Source of the DNA: Apus apus
Lineage: Eukaryota; Chordata; Aves; Apodiformes; Apodidae
DNA length: 64,000 nucleotides
Direction of reading: 5' to 3'
Assembly (NCBI RefSeq): GCF_020740795.1
Contig: NC_067282.1
Coordinates: forward strand, 148,104,858-148,168,857
Of the stretch, positions 25,601-40,600 are shown in pieces. A program made the position numbers and the translations under genes. Under the pieces are notes generated by a model. It was not told where the DNA came from and did not search any database. It saw nothing but the letters and a program-made list of their open reading frames with translations. Positions within the stretch are counted from its first letter, which is position 1. Each line of letters starts with the position of its first letter.

Positions 25601-28600
25601 AAAATCACTTTCTTGTTTATTCTGCATACTTCATATAATTGATCTAAAAATATCAAATTGTATATAAGTATTAAGATATAAATTATACTTATGTATCATA
25701 CATACCATACCATTATAAATATATATAAATAACAGATTTTTTCAAACTGCCAGTTTGGGAAGGTGTGGGGAATGAAGGGAAGGAAGAAATATCTCAAACC
25801 AAATTTGAAATTTTGCCTTTTCAATGAAATGGGGGGGGGAAAAAAAAAGGGGAAAAAAAAATAAAAATAAGACAGTATTTTAGGGGAAATGTACTATTTT
25901 GGCCTCTACTTAGCACTTAAAGAACTTTGATATTACATAATTTTTAAAATACTATTTCAAATCCAAATTTAGAGAAAACTTCTGTGCTTAGGTTGCAGAA
26001 ATGAATAAATAAATAAATAAATAAATATTCTATGCAAAAGAACCAGCTCTAAGGATCTTTTTAGATCTTGATGTGCAGGGTATGTTTTCATGGAGAATAA
26101 AATTCAGATCTATGCAACTAAGATTAAAGTGCTCTTCTCTGACACTGAAAGGAGAAGAGGAGTTTAACGACTTCTTTTTTCCCCACAGTAAGCTTGTAAA
26201 TACTTTAAAGTAGCTCCAGCTTCTTTTCCTCAGGTATTATCTTGAAATTAAAACACAAGTACTTTCTTTTCCGGGATGTCGGCATCGTTGTTTGAAGGAA
26301 TTTGAACAACCTGAGTGCTGCCAGGGACACTGGGGCCCAGACTGCATGGGTGAGCTCTCTTTTTTTCTTTGTTGTTTTGGTTTTTTTTAAAATAGAATTT
26401 GAGAAGAAGTAAAGCAGTGATTTCTCTTCTTTTCAGAAGCTATTGCCCTGAGAAGGTTGCTCCTCAGAATTTATTATAGGATTAAAAATAAACAGCAGCT
26501 TTAAGCCAAAACTTCTAGGATTTTGAGAACAATACATATTCAAAATTTTATTTAAAAAGAAAAATGAATAGAAAAATTTAAAAACTCAGACACCTCCTTG
26601 GTTTTGAGACTTTCCAAACAGATCGTTTGGAAAATTACTGCAAAATTACTTTTCCTTTGGGAGTATCCCCACAACGGCTTTTAAAAATTTAACTTTTCAA
26701 ACTGCAAGTTTAAATGTGTCATTTTTGGTCAAAAGTACCCTCTTATCTGAATCTGAAATATTTTCAAATCTCTTTAATTCTTTACTTATTGATGCAAGGA
26801 TGGTCTTTTATTTCAGCTCAACTTGAAATAGTTTTGCCTTACAAGGTTTTTGAACCTCCAGTGAAGGCTAAAGACCATTACTCAAGCAGGGGTAATCAGG
26901 AGTGCCTCTCCTCCCACTGCCCCTTCCTCAGGAGAAGTCTTTCAGCATCTCCACAAGTGCATCAAATCTTGTACTGCTGAGGTTGGCATCTGGAACTGCA
27001 GTTTCCCTGCCCAGACAGAGTATTTCCTCCTTTAGTTAATGGTTTAGATGACAGGGTAAAGAACTCATTTAACATCTGTGAAGTCCTTTTGTCCACGAAG
27101 TAGATTTTAAAATTATTTTAGCATGGCCCAAGCTATGATTTAAATACCAGTCATTTGTCTACTAAAGTAAAATGGCCAAACCCCCATTTACAGCTACTTC
27201 TATAGAAGAGATAGGTGAGTACGTAGCATGAGGTCCTGTCTTCTGAAGATAACCTCTCTTCCTTCAGACAAATTTCCTGGCCCCAAAAAGCAAAGAATCA
27301 AGGTCTCAGCATTGTTTCTGCTGTCACTTGGAGGAAGAAAATAACTCTTTGCATTATCGCAATCTCTCTAAGAGTGTACGGAGGGCCTTGAAATGTTGGG
27401 AGGAAAGCCTGTCCCTTCCTGAGGCCAGAGAAAAATCCCTGACCAGGGGTTTACTTCACATTTAGCATCTGATGGCTATGACAAAATTAGGTCTTGAATA
27501 GCCTCTGACTTCCTCAAACGATAGTGCAGACTGACACACAGTGTGAATGAAAGATTCTCATTCCCCATCCCTCCTCACCCCCAGCCCTCTGTAAAAAGGT
27601 GACAAGGAAAAAAGGAAAAGTGTTGGGGGGAAAAGGTCCAGGGAAAAATAACACAGCCTTTTAACAGTGCCAGTGTCAACTGACCAGAGATGCCAAAGGT
27701 GGCAGAGCTCAGATGCCCAATATGTGTAACTGATGGGCTTCAGTGGGAGCTAACCCAGCTGTGGGCAAATATTTCATGGCTCCAAAGAAGAGCATGTGTA
27801 CAAACTGAAAGGTGCACAGCATGGGTCACTGAGTAGAAAGCATTGTAACAATAAAGAAAAAATGAAAAGAAAAAAAAAAAAAAGGCCAAGAAGAAAGATA
27901 ATAAATCTAATTCTGTCAAATTACATGTCTAAATTATATCTTCTTTACAAGTTCTACCTGCTGCTTCAGCCTACAGGGAGTCAGGTGAAGAGAAGTAATT
28001 CAGTGCCTCTGAACACACTCAGGAAATGCTGTATTAAACTCTATGAGACAAAAAAGCTGATATTTTAAAGCTTTTTTTTGGCCTAGGTATAGACAATTGG
28101 CCTTTGGTCTCTGACATCTGTAAGAGCTAAGCAGGAGCAACTCTTTCTTATTACTTTTCAAAAAACATCTTCACCAAAATCAAAGATCTTGCTTCTCCCC
28201 AGCGTGGGGATGGCAGCAGGTGACTGTGCCAGTATCCCCCGTGTCCTGGTACTACCTCCTGCAGCCCCACCAGCCAGGGGGAGTATTTTATCTTCCTGAC
28301 CAAACACATACAATCATATGGTAAACTTCTGATAAAGCTGTCCCTTGGTGGTGGTATCAAAACAAGAGACAAGAGGTAGTAAAGACAAGGGGAAGTGTAA
28401 TGAATATAAACTACAAGAAACCTGTTTTCTCAGCAATTTTAAAGTATTCTTTCCTAGAATTTATACCATAAATTGAGTTTTGTCATTATTTCTCCCTCTT
28501 TGTATATTCAATAAAAACATCAGTGCAGGTAATTTTTTTTTCCATTCAGAGCAAATATCAAACAGTTTTCATATGTCAGTCCTAAATATGACATTTAGCT

Positions 28601-31600
28601 ATTACATGGTGACCAGAACATAAGATTCACTAAAAGCCACTTTAAAGATTAAAGTATGTGTATTTATTACTTTACCTCACTTCTGGTTATTTAATCTCAA
28701 TTCTTAACAGATCTTTTTATTTCAGCACATATCAGATAAACTGCACAAAAATTTTATCTTTACATTTATTGGGTTTTTTCATAAGAAGCTTACTCAGATG
28801 CAACAGACCTCACAGACTCATCATTAAGGGATAAATTAATAAATTTTAACAGATTAGTATAAAGCCAAAGACTTCTTGAAAATTAAGTGTGTGTGTGTAT
28901 ATATATCCACTTATTTTTTCATCACTCTGTCCAAAACAAATTAATTTTCATTAAAACTTCCGCACCACTTAACCTCCCTACATCAGGATTAAGTTACTCA
29001 GTGGGAGCATAAATCCAGTGCTGTCCATCTCCACCCACACAGAACAGAGTCTCTTAATAAGCAATAAATCTACCAGTAAGGTACAGGAAAGAACCTGTGA
29101 AGCAAGTTGGAGTTTGAGACATTTAGATGCCACCTGCATCAGGATTATGGTATTTAATGGGAACTCCAGTTATGGGAAGGAAGGGCTTATGGAAGGGAGT
29201 TAATAAATCATTTCCACAAAGAGGCTGCACAACTACAAAAAATAAGGATGTCCCTACAAGGGAGAAAAACCTGATAGAACAGCCTGACTGAAAATTACTG
29301 TAATACGCATTTCCTGTAGACAACCTTTCAGTAAAAATGTGAATACTGAAAAAATTCAGCCAAAAAGTAGACTATTTTGACTTTGAAATGCAATTATTGT
29401 TTCTTACCCTCTCCTGCTGGCTGGGGTTTTTGCTCAGACTCTGTCTCACCACTCTTTTATATCACTGCCTGTAATCATGGTTTTAGCACCAGAGGATCTG
29501 AAGAGTTTAGCACCTTCAGCACACAAGTTTTACTAGCTATCACTGCACATTGATATTTCAGAATAAGGAAGCTAATTTTTGTGCTGTTCTTTGACTACAG
29601 CCACTAGCTTGAGTTCCCAAGAGCAGAGAGAGTGATGGTCCGTGCTAAACCTGAAATTCTAGTGAAGAAATCCAGGAAGCTGCAGAACAGCAGCAGTCAC
29701 TTGAGGTCCCTGTACGGCCCGAAACCCTGCAGCCTCCAAGGCTGCCAGGCCTGGTGTGCAAGGGTCAGAGCTAGCTGACTGATGGCTTAAACCTTTGTCC
29801 TTTCTAGCCTGTCCAGGAGGAGCTGCATCACCATGCAACGGGAAAGGACACTGCTCCCAGGGTATAAATGGAGATGGAACATGCACTTGTCAGGTATGCT
29901 CTTGCTTTTAAGAAAAAAAAGATCATAGCATGGAAGTTCTCCTAAGAAATAAAGCATATTACATTGTATAAATACATTAGAAGAAAGTATTTCAGGACCA
30001 GTAGAGATTATCTGCTTGGAGTTCATTTTTCCTATGGTTTGTGATAAACTTCACATTAGTATTTCTACAGACCTGAGCACACTCAGATGGAATTATTAAG
30101 GAGCTCACCTACCTTGTCTTCCTAAAACAGGTGGCTTGAGTTCTTCTGTTTTTTTCAAGTGTGTTATTAGTCATGACTTTTTGCCCTAATTAGAAACCTT
30201 ATACTTGGGATTATACTCTCAGTACAATGTTCCTTTGTGGTAAGTGCAACGTGCAGTGCTTTGTAACTGCAGCCAAAAAAGATTTTTTTAAAATCAACTC
30301 AAATTAATCTTTTCTATCTCCCCCTCTACTGGTTAATTTTTCCACTACATCAAAAGCACATTTGGGGACACGTGAAAAAGAGACAAAGTGAAAAATAGTC
30401 AGAAAATACTACATAACAATTGTAAAAATTATTTGGACTTCATAGAATCATAGAATCATAGAATCATAGAATCCTAGGGGTTGGAAGGGACCTCGAAAGA
30501 TCATCTAGCCCAACCCCCCTGCCAGAGCAGGGTCACCTAGAGTACATCACACAGGAAGGCATCCAGGCGGGTTTTGAATGTCTCCAGCGAAGGAGACTCC
30601 ACAACCTCTCTGGGCAGCCTGTTCCAGTGCTCTGTCACTCTTACAGTAAAAAAATTTTTCCTGATATTCATCTTAAACCTCCTATGCTCCAACTTGTATC
30701 CATTACCCCTTGTCCTATCACTGGTCTTCACTGAAAAAAGCTTAACTCCATCGTCTTGACACTCACCCTTTACATATTTGTAAACATTGATGAGGTCCCC
30801 CCTCAGTCTCCTTTATTGTTAATTTGGTATTTAGAACATCTGATTTGGTGTGTAAGAGCTAAAACTTTAAAATAAAAAAGGAAAAAATTATTCAAAAGAC
30901 AGTGTTTTCTAGACTGCAGTAGTTATCTCTGGTTTGCTGATTGAACCTTTTATGTTATTTTCTTTAGGCAGCTAAAGATGCTGTTTTCAGGCTAAGTATG
31001 TATCTATCTATATAGAAATAGATGAGAGACTTAAACTTTTATTTCCATTCTGTAACTCACAGAAAGGATTTGGTGGAACAGCCTGTGAAAAGTGTGCTGA
31101 AGATAATTTATTTGGTCCTCACTGCACATCAGGTACGTTTGATCTTGCTTTATTGAAGTGGGGAAAGAAGGTGTTTGAAAGCTGTGTTCAGACACTAAGA
31201 AATCACAGTGAAATGGGGAGGGGGTCCAAGGGTTTCCCATCAAGGGCTACTGCCCACTTCAGGGAAGACAACAGGCAGGGAAAACAGGCAGTAAATCAAT
31301 TCCTCATTCACAATGGGGCTGGATTCAGCTCAGGACTGTACAGACAACACCTAGTGTAGAGCTACAAAAATACTTCAGTCTTATCTTGAATATCTTCGTT
31401 ATAGACAACAGTCAAATAAATTAGTGCTTAGAATCATCTGAATTTTCATGCAGGTATGCCTCCCTGTTAGCCAGTTACAGTTTTACGCACTTTTCACCCC
31501 ATACTATGGATTTGCATTTATTTGATCTACATACGGGAGGTTATTATGGTACTTTAAATATTGGGTGGGAACACATCAAATGCATAATTTATAGTGGCTT

Positions 31601-34600
31601 ACAGTGTTTTTGTATGTTTTTTAAATGTATCTACAAACAGGAGATTCTGTGTCAAGGCATGAAATACTCGTGTAGTATTGAAATCAGTGTATCTTCTGAA
31701 TCAGGCCAAAAGTCCTTCTAGCCTAGTATCCCATATCGGAGGCCAGTAGTTGAAATCTAGGGAACGAGTAGAAGCAGTTAGAAACTGTATTCAAACTGTA
31801 GTGTTCAAGGGCTCCTGCTGGATCCATTCTCCAGAAATTATCTGCCTTGCATCTGAGTCCAATTCTGCTTTTGCTTTCCACAACATTCTGTGCCAAGGAG
31901 CTTCACAATTTAGTCAGAAGTATGAAAAAGCATTAATTTGGTTTAGTTTAGGGTTTTGGCTGGTAGATCACTCGATTGTTGGTCATACTTCTATTAGGAG
32001 AAGCAGAACATTGAGGGAGGAATCAGAGCTATTTGCATTATTTAAAATGTGTATCTATCACAAGTGTATATATTGGTATAACATTTTCCAGTTTTGCATT
32101 TTTCTTAATGATTCCCAGTATTTTATTCCCTGCTGAGAATTAAACAGACACATCAGAAAACCACCATGAAGGAAAATATTAAGAAATGTCTTTCTTAAGT
32201 GGCAATAGTTCTTTATCCCTAAAGAAAACTCTTTTTTGCCTCTCAAGATCTACATGAAGTTACTTTTAAAAAGAGTCACGAATGGCCTCACTTGAAAGCT
32301 ATCTGTTTTGGCCTTTCTACAGTAATCCTACACCACTGCTGACTCAAAGGCCCCTTTTCCACCAGCTGTCCACTGGATGCCAGTGTTGATACACAGAAAT
32401 GTCACTGAGCCAACATTTCCATCAAAATAGGGCATCTGAGTGAATTAAATACCGTAAATGTATTTTTTTTACCAAGAAGCTACTAGAGGATTCAACTACA
32501 TATTAACATCAGCAACATTTTATACTTCATCTTTCAGATATTTGAGCTCCTCCAATTTTTCTAATCACCTGTAAATACTTCAAGTTTGTGATTAACTGCT
32601 TTTCAGCAATACCTTACACATTCCTGTTTTTTTTATTAGAACTATTAACAAAGGTAGAATATTACTAACTGATTAAGGTAGGTGATTGCATGAACACAAG
32701 ATATGTTTGTAAAGAGAAGAGGATACACTACATCACTGCAGCTTAAACATTAAGTCAATGATACAACTCTTTACATCTTTGAGGCTTTTACAAGTGTAAC
32801 TGTACAGGGCCTTTTTAAAAAGGGTCATTACTATAACTGAAGTAGTTATAACTAAAAAGCTTTTAAAGTATGCATAAGGCTTCAAAAGCATTTATAAAGA
32901 GTGTCTCATAGTTGTTTGGATTCCAAATAGGGAGTCTTCTGTGCATATTGTCACAAGGTTTATAACCAGAAATGGCAGAATACAGGGAGCAGACCAGAAA
33001 AAAGCTGGAGACCTATACAATGATTAATCATGTCTTTAACTGCAGAAATTCTCTTTGCGGGGTGGGTAGGGGGTATGTCAGGAAGTCACAAAACTCAGCT
33101 CTTTTGGAGGTGTTTGAGAGAGATACAAACAGAATTGATGCAAAAATGAGCAATTTTTCAACAGTAATAAAAATGGCCTATGTTGCACACTACATTCAGT
33201 TTTGGCTCAAGACCATATGTCAAATTTACAAGTTTTATGGAATTAGCAATGGATCAGTTTGATGTTTATAGCTTGTGTCATGAAGATTTTCAGGTTCCCA
33301 GGCTCTTAGCCTGCAAAAACCAGTATGTTATTTACTGATGTATTTGAGTACTGATCTTCTTATTAATGGAAGCCTATAAATTCAATAACTCAGGTCAAAG
33401 TTCAGTTTTGAAAAAGTGTAATATTCAATGATTGTTGGCCAGGACACTATCTGCTATGGGTAACCACTAATGATGTATTTCGAAATACCACTATTAATCA
33501 GTAAAGCCAATCCATGTCTCCCTATAGTTTGTGACTGCCTTCATGGAGTATGCAACAGCGGAATTACAGGGGATGGAAGATGCACTTGCCTGTCTGGATA
33601 CAAAGGGCTCAGCTGTGATCAGCGTAAGTAGATTGCTTTCTGTATATTTAACAGCTCCAATACAGTTTGGATTGGTGAGGAAAAACGTAAAATTAGTCTC
33701 AGGTTAGTCACTCTACAGCAATCAACCATACACCGAACTGCAAACCCTGTGTGTGAGCTCTCACAACCATCATCACCACTTCAATCACCAGAATAAAGAC
33801 CACAGCAATGGGATCGATGATCCCTAGACCAGGAATACCTCGAACTGGTATTCCGCAGGATGCAAGATCTCCTGGCACAATGTGCAGGCTCAGCTTAACC
33901 TGTCACCCTCTGTCTGTCAGCAATAGCTGAATGCGAGGCCTTGCAGTGCCCTGCCAACTCCAGATGCACTGCCTCGGGTGAGGATGGAAGACAACTGCAA
34001 TGCACATGTCTGCCCAGCTACCACAGGGATGGAGCAAAATGTGAACGTGAGTAATTTTCATGCCCACTGGGTTCTTTGGATACACCATCACTAGTATTGT
34101 AGTTCAGATACCGAGCGCACTTTTGAAACGAATCTCACCACTGTCTTGACTAAATTGTTCTTAGGTTCACACCCTGAAGCAATCTTAGGTTGCACATACT
34201 AGATTTCTTCTGAATGAAAATAAACCCTAAAACGTGCTCCAGAGGCACATCAGTCTGACAGATTAAAACTAGTAAACTCCCTTGATATATGTAGTGTGGA
34301 AACTGGGTCATCAGTGCTTACAAATCCATTCCTATCACGTCACTGTACTTGCTAAAGTTCAACGTCATGGTTTGCTTCCATAAAAACCAGCAACAGCAAC
34401 CAAGGCCTATTATTTATTGTGTAGACATCATGTGGTGGCTCAGCTTCATCACTATGCATAAACTCTACAGACAAGCTCACTTTAGCTTTCCTATTTTTTA
34501 TGAAGGGTAACAGCAACTCAGCTACAGGTAAAAGTCTACCTTAAAGTGGTCTTTATAGACTCCTCAACTTGCCACTGAATGCTATAACTAACTGTATCAC

Positions 34601-37600
34601 AAGAGTCTCTATTTACATTATGTCTTACAGCACCAGATCTTCCTTCTAGACCAATTGCAATGGAGAAAATGGTTGTATCTGATGCTGGAAGCACTATTTA
34701 GTAAATGCTGGCTTAGATCAGGCCAGAAATACAACACTTCTCTCCAGGAATTATATGTACATTTATATTATATATACACATATCTATTTACACTATATAA
34801 TTCAACTCTCTTGGTCCTAACTGTGGTGCAGTCCTCTCTGAGTAGGCTTGAACAGCATCCAAGAGCAAGACATCAGAAAATCATTCCTCAGGGAATGTGA
34901 GGCATCATAGAAAAGTGAGAGAAAAAGAAATTGCAGAAACCTGCAGAGAAAGAGGATGCTAATATCACTACCTCTTCTGGGTTTTGCATTGATGCAGCCT
35001 GCATGGAGGTAGCTCCTCTGTCCTAATGCCTATAGATACTGGGGTTACCTGTGGCTTAAGCCAGTGTCTTTTCCATTTGATTGGCTCAGAAGTAGAGAAC
35101 AGGAGGCTCCAGCATAGCTAAGCACATAAATGAGGATAGCAGTGGCTGTCCCAGACTCAGCTTGGAGATGGCATTGCTTGCTGTCAATCTGAGCATGTGA
35201 ATGTGTGTATGTACACGATTTCATGCTGGAACAGTAGAGAAAGCTAGAAAGAGGAAAAGTGAGCATTGACGACTCTCAGTTGCAGCTGAGGGAGAGGAAA
35301 GGGAAACCAGTGAGCAGCATCACCTTCTAGCTGAGTCTGGGGCCTGCCACCTTCTAGCTAAAAGGCGTGCTTGACCATATCCTAAACTGGACACAAAGGT
35401 ATGAGAAGGTGCTTTTCAAGCACTGCTGGCCTATGAAGAAGAACAAACAATGCTACTGCCTTGAAAAAAAAGGGTTCATAGAACTTACTAGTGAGCTTCC
35501 AGTCACAGAACTTACTAGTGAGCTTCCAGTCCAGTCCTGAAACTACAGCAGCGTGGAAGACACAGCTAAGGTACTTGCTGGTCAGTGTTCCATACAGCTG
35601 AATGGATGACATTCTACTGTTTAATTACTGGAAAGAAAACAGCCAAGGCCTATGGTATTGAGAAATACTTTCCAGTAGATCTAACACCACTGAAAGCTTG
35701 TATGGACCTTGTATCACCTACCTGACCTTCTCTGGTTAAAATCAGCCAGAGAACAAGGAAATAGTTGTGATATTTTAATGAGCACATTACAAGTTTTAAT
35801 CTGTTTATAACTCAATTTGCCAAGTTAAGAGATCAGTTCTGTTTAAAAGCAAACAGTTCATTGCGACGTTAGCATAAACACATTCCTCCCTTCTGTCCTC
35901 ATACCACCATGATACTTCAGACTTGGCTGTTACGAGAAGTTTAGTCTACTTGGGCTTTGTTTGGCATGAAGGTGCTCTGGCAAATCCTTGTCTTCAATTT
36001 TAGAACCACAGTCAATAATTCATTTGTTTCATTTATTTTTTCACAAGCTATCAACCCATGTTCCAAAAAGGTCTGCGATCCTAAGGCCGACTGCATTTAC
36101 CTTGGACCAAATAAGCACAAATGTACCTGTCGAGAAGGTTACAGAGGGGATGGTCAGATCTGCTTACCCATAGACCCTTGCCAAGAAACATACGGGAATT
36201 GCCCTGCAAAGTCCACCATTTGCATATATGATGGTCCAGGAAAGGTCAGTGTTGAATGGGTGCCCCAAATGTTTCCTGTGTCAACTACCTAAGAAGAAAT
36301 AATGCTTTCTCTCCAAAAAGAACCAATGAGTGTATGGGAACAGGCCTCAGAGGGGCCAAGCTCTGCTTCTACCTTTGGCATAAGCCCTACCACTGATCAG
36401 GAATGAGTTTCTTTACCTTCCCTTTCTCAATGTATGAATATCATGTTTCCTCCTATGAAAACAAGAACGGCAATAGTGTCATTCTTCCTAGAATACTTTG
36501 GCTCAGATTTGCCTCCCCAAAATGGAGGCACTGAAATGAAGCTTCTCCCCATTAAATTTTGTCTCTCTGACCACAGGGAACTTGTAAGACCAGTAGGGTC
36601 CTTACACAGGTGCCACAGAAATATGCCTAAAGTTAGTGTATTTAGGAAAGAAGTAGCCTGGGTCTGGGAGGACAACCAATGAAAGGCACTGTATAAAGGC
36701 TGCATATTAATCATGTTGTTGGGAACTGAGTCAGATTTCCACGTGTAAAACTCCTGCCACCAAGAAAGCAAGTCTTGGGAAGACCACACCTGTTTTGCCT
36801 GAATACCATGAAGAGCCAAAAAGGGACTTGGTCATGCAGGATCATTCTGCAGTTCACAGTCATATAAGTTGCTCCTCTGAGGTGTCTCAGTGAGCTGCAT
36901 GTGGGTGGCACACACAGGCTGGTGGGTACAACAGCAGTGCTGAGACACCTCGCTCATGAATAGTATGCTTTGGCACTCATTTTGGGAAGCAGAGGCCTGT
37001 GGGAACAGAGATAAAAAAATTTGACCTACCCACACTGATTTTAAATGTTCTCTTGTCACAGAAGTGAATCCAAAGGGCTTTATCTGAAGGAAATTTATCT
37101 GCAAGCCACTAGTTTTCTGGAGTGGGTAAAACATAGAAGGGAGTTGTATAAACATTGTTAAGCTTTATACTTGCAACTGAATTCACCAGGTGATTAACTA
37201 AGGCTTTGGAAGCTCACTGTCTTTAAATCCTAGTTTCAGAAAGTATGCTGAAATCCTCTATTTATCTATGTCTAATTTGTCTCTCCCCTCTCCCACCCTT
37301 CTGATATAGTCTCACTGTGAATGCAAGGAGCATTATACAAACTTTGTACCTGGGAAAGGATGCAGCATGATGGACATCTGTGAAACAAACAACACCTGCC
37401 ATAAAAAAGCGAAATGCTCAATGGTTGCACCAGGACAGACCATGTGAGTCTTCTTGCTCATTAAAGACTTCTCCTAGTTTCTCCCTCCTCCCCTCAGTAA
37501 ACAAGCTGCTAAAACAAAACCAGTGGAGGAACACCTCGTGAAGTTATCATTAATGGTTTCTTTATCAAGGACAAATTACAACATTTAATGTGGTTAGGAT

Positions 37601-40600
37601 AAACCAGTTAGCATAGTGTTTGATTTCATCCAATTGTTAATATCTATTAAGTTTTATTTATATAGTACTCAGAGGTCATTTTTACACTGCTAAATGAAAA
37701 GGACCAAGACTTCTGTTTCTCAGGGCAAGCAACATGGTCTATCTCACAGCTAAAGTCTCTCCTTCTTCCAAAACAGAATAGCTGCCTCTTGGCAGTGGTC
37801 CCTGGCACATCCTATGCCTTCAGCTGTGCCTGGGCACTGCCTGGGAAAATGCTGCTTGATGTGGGCCAGAAACATGCCAGGGAGCATGCTAAAAATTAAT
37901 CAGCATTATCACAGGACAGGACTGGAGATCTAGCTCTTTTTAGTATACATATACAGATGCAGCTAGCGAATCTGATCCCCATGCTGTGAAAGCAACACCA
38001 AACTCAGCAGATTCCCCAAAGCCTCGAGTCAAGCATGTGGGAAACTGCAAAACCTCTGGCAGAATTTGTTTTCCTGTACAGAAATTTGCTACACAGTGGT
38101 TAGGAGGAAAGTAAGTTTTAACACCAAACTTAACAAACCTATCTTAAGTCAAAGAATTTGGATTACATGTTTCTGTATTCCAGTGATGGCTAGTACTGAG
38201 TTTAAAGAGGTGTCCCCAGAATGTCAGTTTTCAGGAGCTGAAAGTTTAAATCTGAAAGGCAAGACAGGCCATTAGCTGTAAATTTGGAACAAACTAGTTA
38301 TTGTATAGATCCACAGACAGGAAGTATTCTTATTACTTCATCATGCAGCTTTCTCTTACAGTGTAGTATCAACTTCACCCCTGTGTAAGTTACAACAAGT
38401 TTATCTAGAATATCCCCTACTTCATTCAAGAGCATACTATACTACTTCAACTGCACTTAGTATTTACTTACACTATACTTAGTGTACTACACTGCTATAC
38501 TGCACCACATGAGTAGAAAATTTAAAATAAAATTCCACATTCCATAACTCAGGCCCTCTCTTTCCTAATTTTTCAGTGTTTCATTGTTGCAAGTCAATTT
38601 GCAACAGCTGAGAGTTTTAGAATGAGAAAATTAAAAATTTATATCTGGGGGGAGGAAAACAAGCCATCCAAATGCTTTGTACATCCCTCATTCAATTACC
38701 TTTTATGGCAAAGACAAATACAGAAGAAAGAATTGAGATTCAAATCAAACTAAAACTATCTATATGGAAAAAAAAAATAAATAAATTCTACTGAATCATT
38801 TTCAGCTAAGTAAAATCAATTTATGAAACACAAACATTGTGAAGAAAAACATTGATTGATAAATGTGGGCACAGTAAATTGCCTCTGATAAGTGACAGAC
38901 ACTGTACTTTACTGTATTTTGGCTGCATCCCAGATTTTAAATGTATTGGTTGGGGGCTTGTTTGGGTGGGTGTTTTTTTTTACTACTTCTAAACCACAAA
39001 ACTGTTACAGAGGCCACAATCCTGCATTGCTTCCTTTCTTTTATTTCTTCTTTTTATTAAAGACTCAGTTGTGCTGTTAGCTTCCCCCACAATAGAGTCA
39101 CTTCTACTTTCTCAAGAATCAACTTGTTTGTACAATAATAAATCTTCTATTAAGACAAAGATGTAGAAAAGACAAACATTTAGTTTGTGAGCATAACACA
39201 GCAACTTTTTGGAACATCAAGATGATCTCTGTTTTCTATTCCCATATAGATCCTTCCTGAGTGAGTGCTGACACTTTCTGTGGCATTGCTTCAGCACAGT
39301 AGTTAGTGCAGCATTACATTGCATATTAAACCATAACCTCTCTGGTTTCCAAAAAGAACTGGCTTTCCCTCAACTAAATGCAATAATTTTCTTTTTTAAT
39401 TTCTTCTTTTTACTCTGACTCTGTCTTCAATGTTAGAAATTAGTGGCTTCATAAACCAAAACTCTATTAAACACTTTTCATGTAAGATGGAAACAGGAAG
39501 TTGCGCTCCCCTTTTCCAGAGGTACAATTCTCTTACCCCTCCTGAGCAAGCTGAGGTGGTGTCAGTTCCCATCTTTTTCAGTCCTGCCTATACTTTTTTG
39601 GTTTGAATTAGAAGGGACCTTAAAATCATCAAGTTCCAACCCCTCTGCCATGGGCAAGGACACCTTCCATTAGATCAGGTTGCCCAGAGCCCCATCCAAC
39701 TTGGCCTTGAACACTTCCAGGGAGGAGACATCTACAACTTCCCTGGGCAACATGTTCCAATGACTCCCTCCCTCATAGTAAAGGATTTCTTCCTATTGAC
39801 TAACCTAAATCTCCCCTCTTCCATATTTAATCCATTACCCCTTGTCTTCTCACTACAAGCCCTTGTAAAACGTCTCTCCCCAGCTTCCCTGTAGGCCCCC
39901 TTCAGGTATCAAGCAAATAAGTTTAAGCAGGGCTTGTGGTAAAGCTGTTCCTCGTCAGAGGCACCCAACCCTTAGAGTACCCAGTGCATTCAGAGCAAAA
40001 CTGTTACAGACAGATGCAGTAGGAGTTGCAAAGCAGACCCTCCAGACAAAGAAAAGAGAGGGCTCACCATTAGAGATGCATCCTACAAATTTCAGATGCT
40101 TTTAGACTTCTGTTTTTACTCCTCCAGACTGACTGATGCAGTCAGTTATCCAGCTGGTCCTTCCCAGGCCTGGCCACATGAAGTAAATTACTCCACTGGA
40201 AGGAGCAAGGGGACAGACAGGTTGAAGGAGCTAATCTGGAATTGTGACATGCTTTCCTTTGGCAGCCAAATCCAAGCTGTGCTACTGGACACACACAGTT
40301 ATAAGCAATATTGTCCTCAGAAATTTCAAACTACATCGGTATTCCTGCAGTTCACTGTGCCCCTGAAAATGACAGCCAAAAAAAATTCCTGTCTTTAACC
40401 ACCTGCTTCTTTATGACTATTTACTGAAAAAGAGAGAGAGGTTTATTTTGAAACCTTGAGCTGATTTGTGCAAGGTTTCAAGAGTAATCTATTTTTCTCT
40501 ACTAAACTATTCCTCAGCTCTTTTGAAGTCTCAGGTTTTTTTCTTCTCTGCTCAGATGTGAAGAGAGCTATGTGCATCAATACAGCAATATTTATCCCAT

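Noticed and set aside
36427..36819. 130-codon minus-strand open frame
   Set aside because: It lies in STAB2 intron 8 with no similarity, no splice context and an overlapping + strand open frame; chance best explains it.
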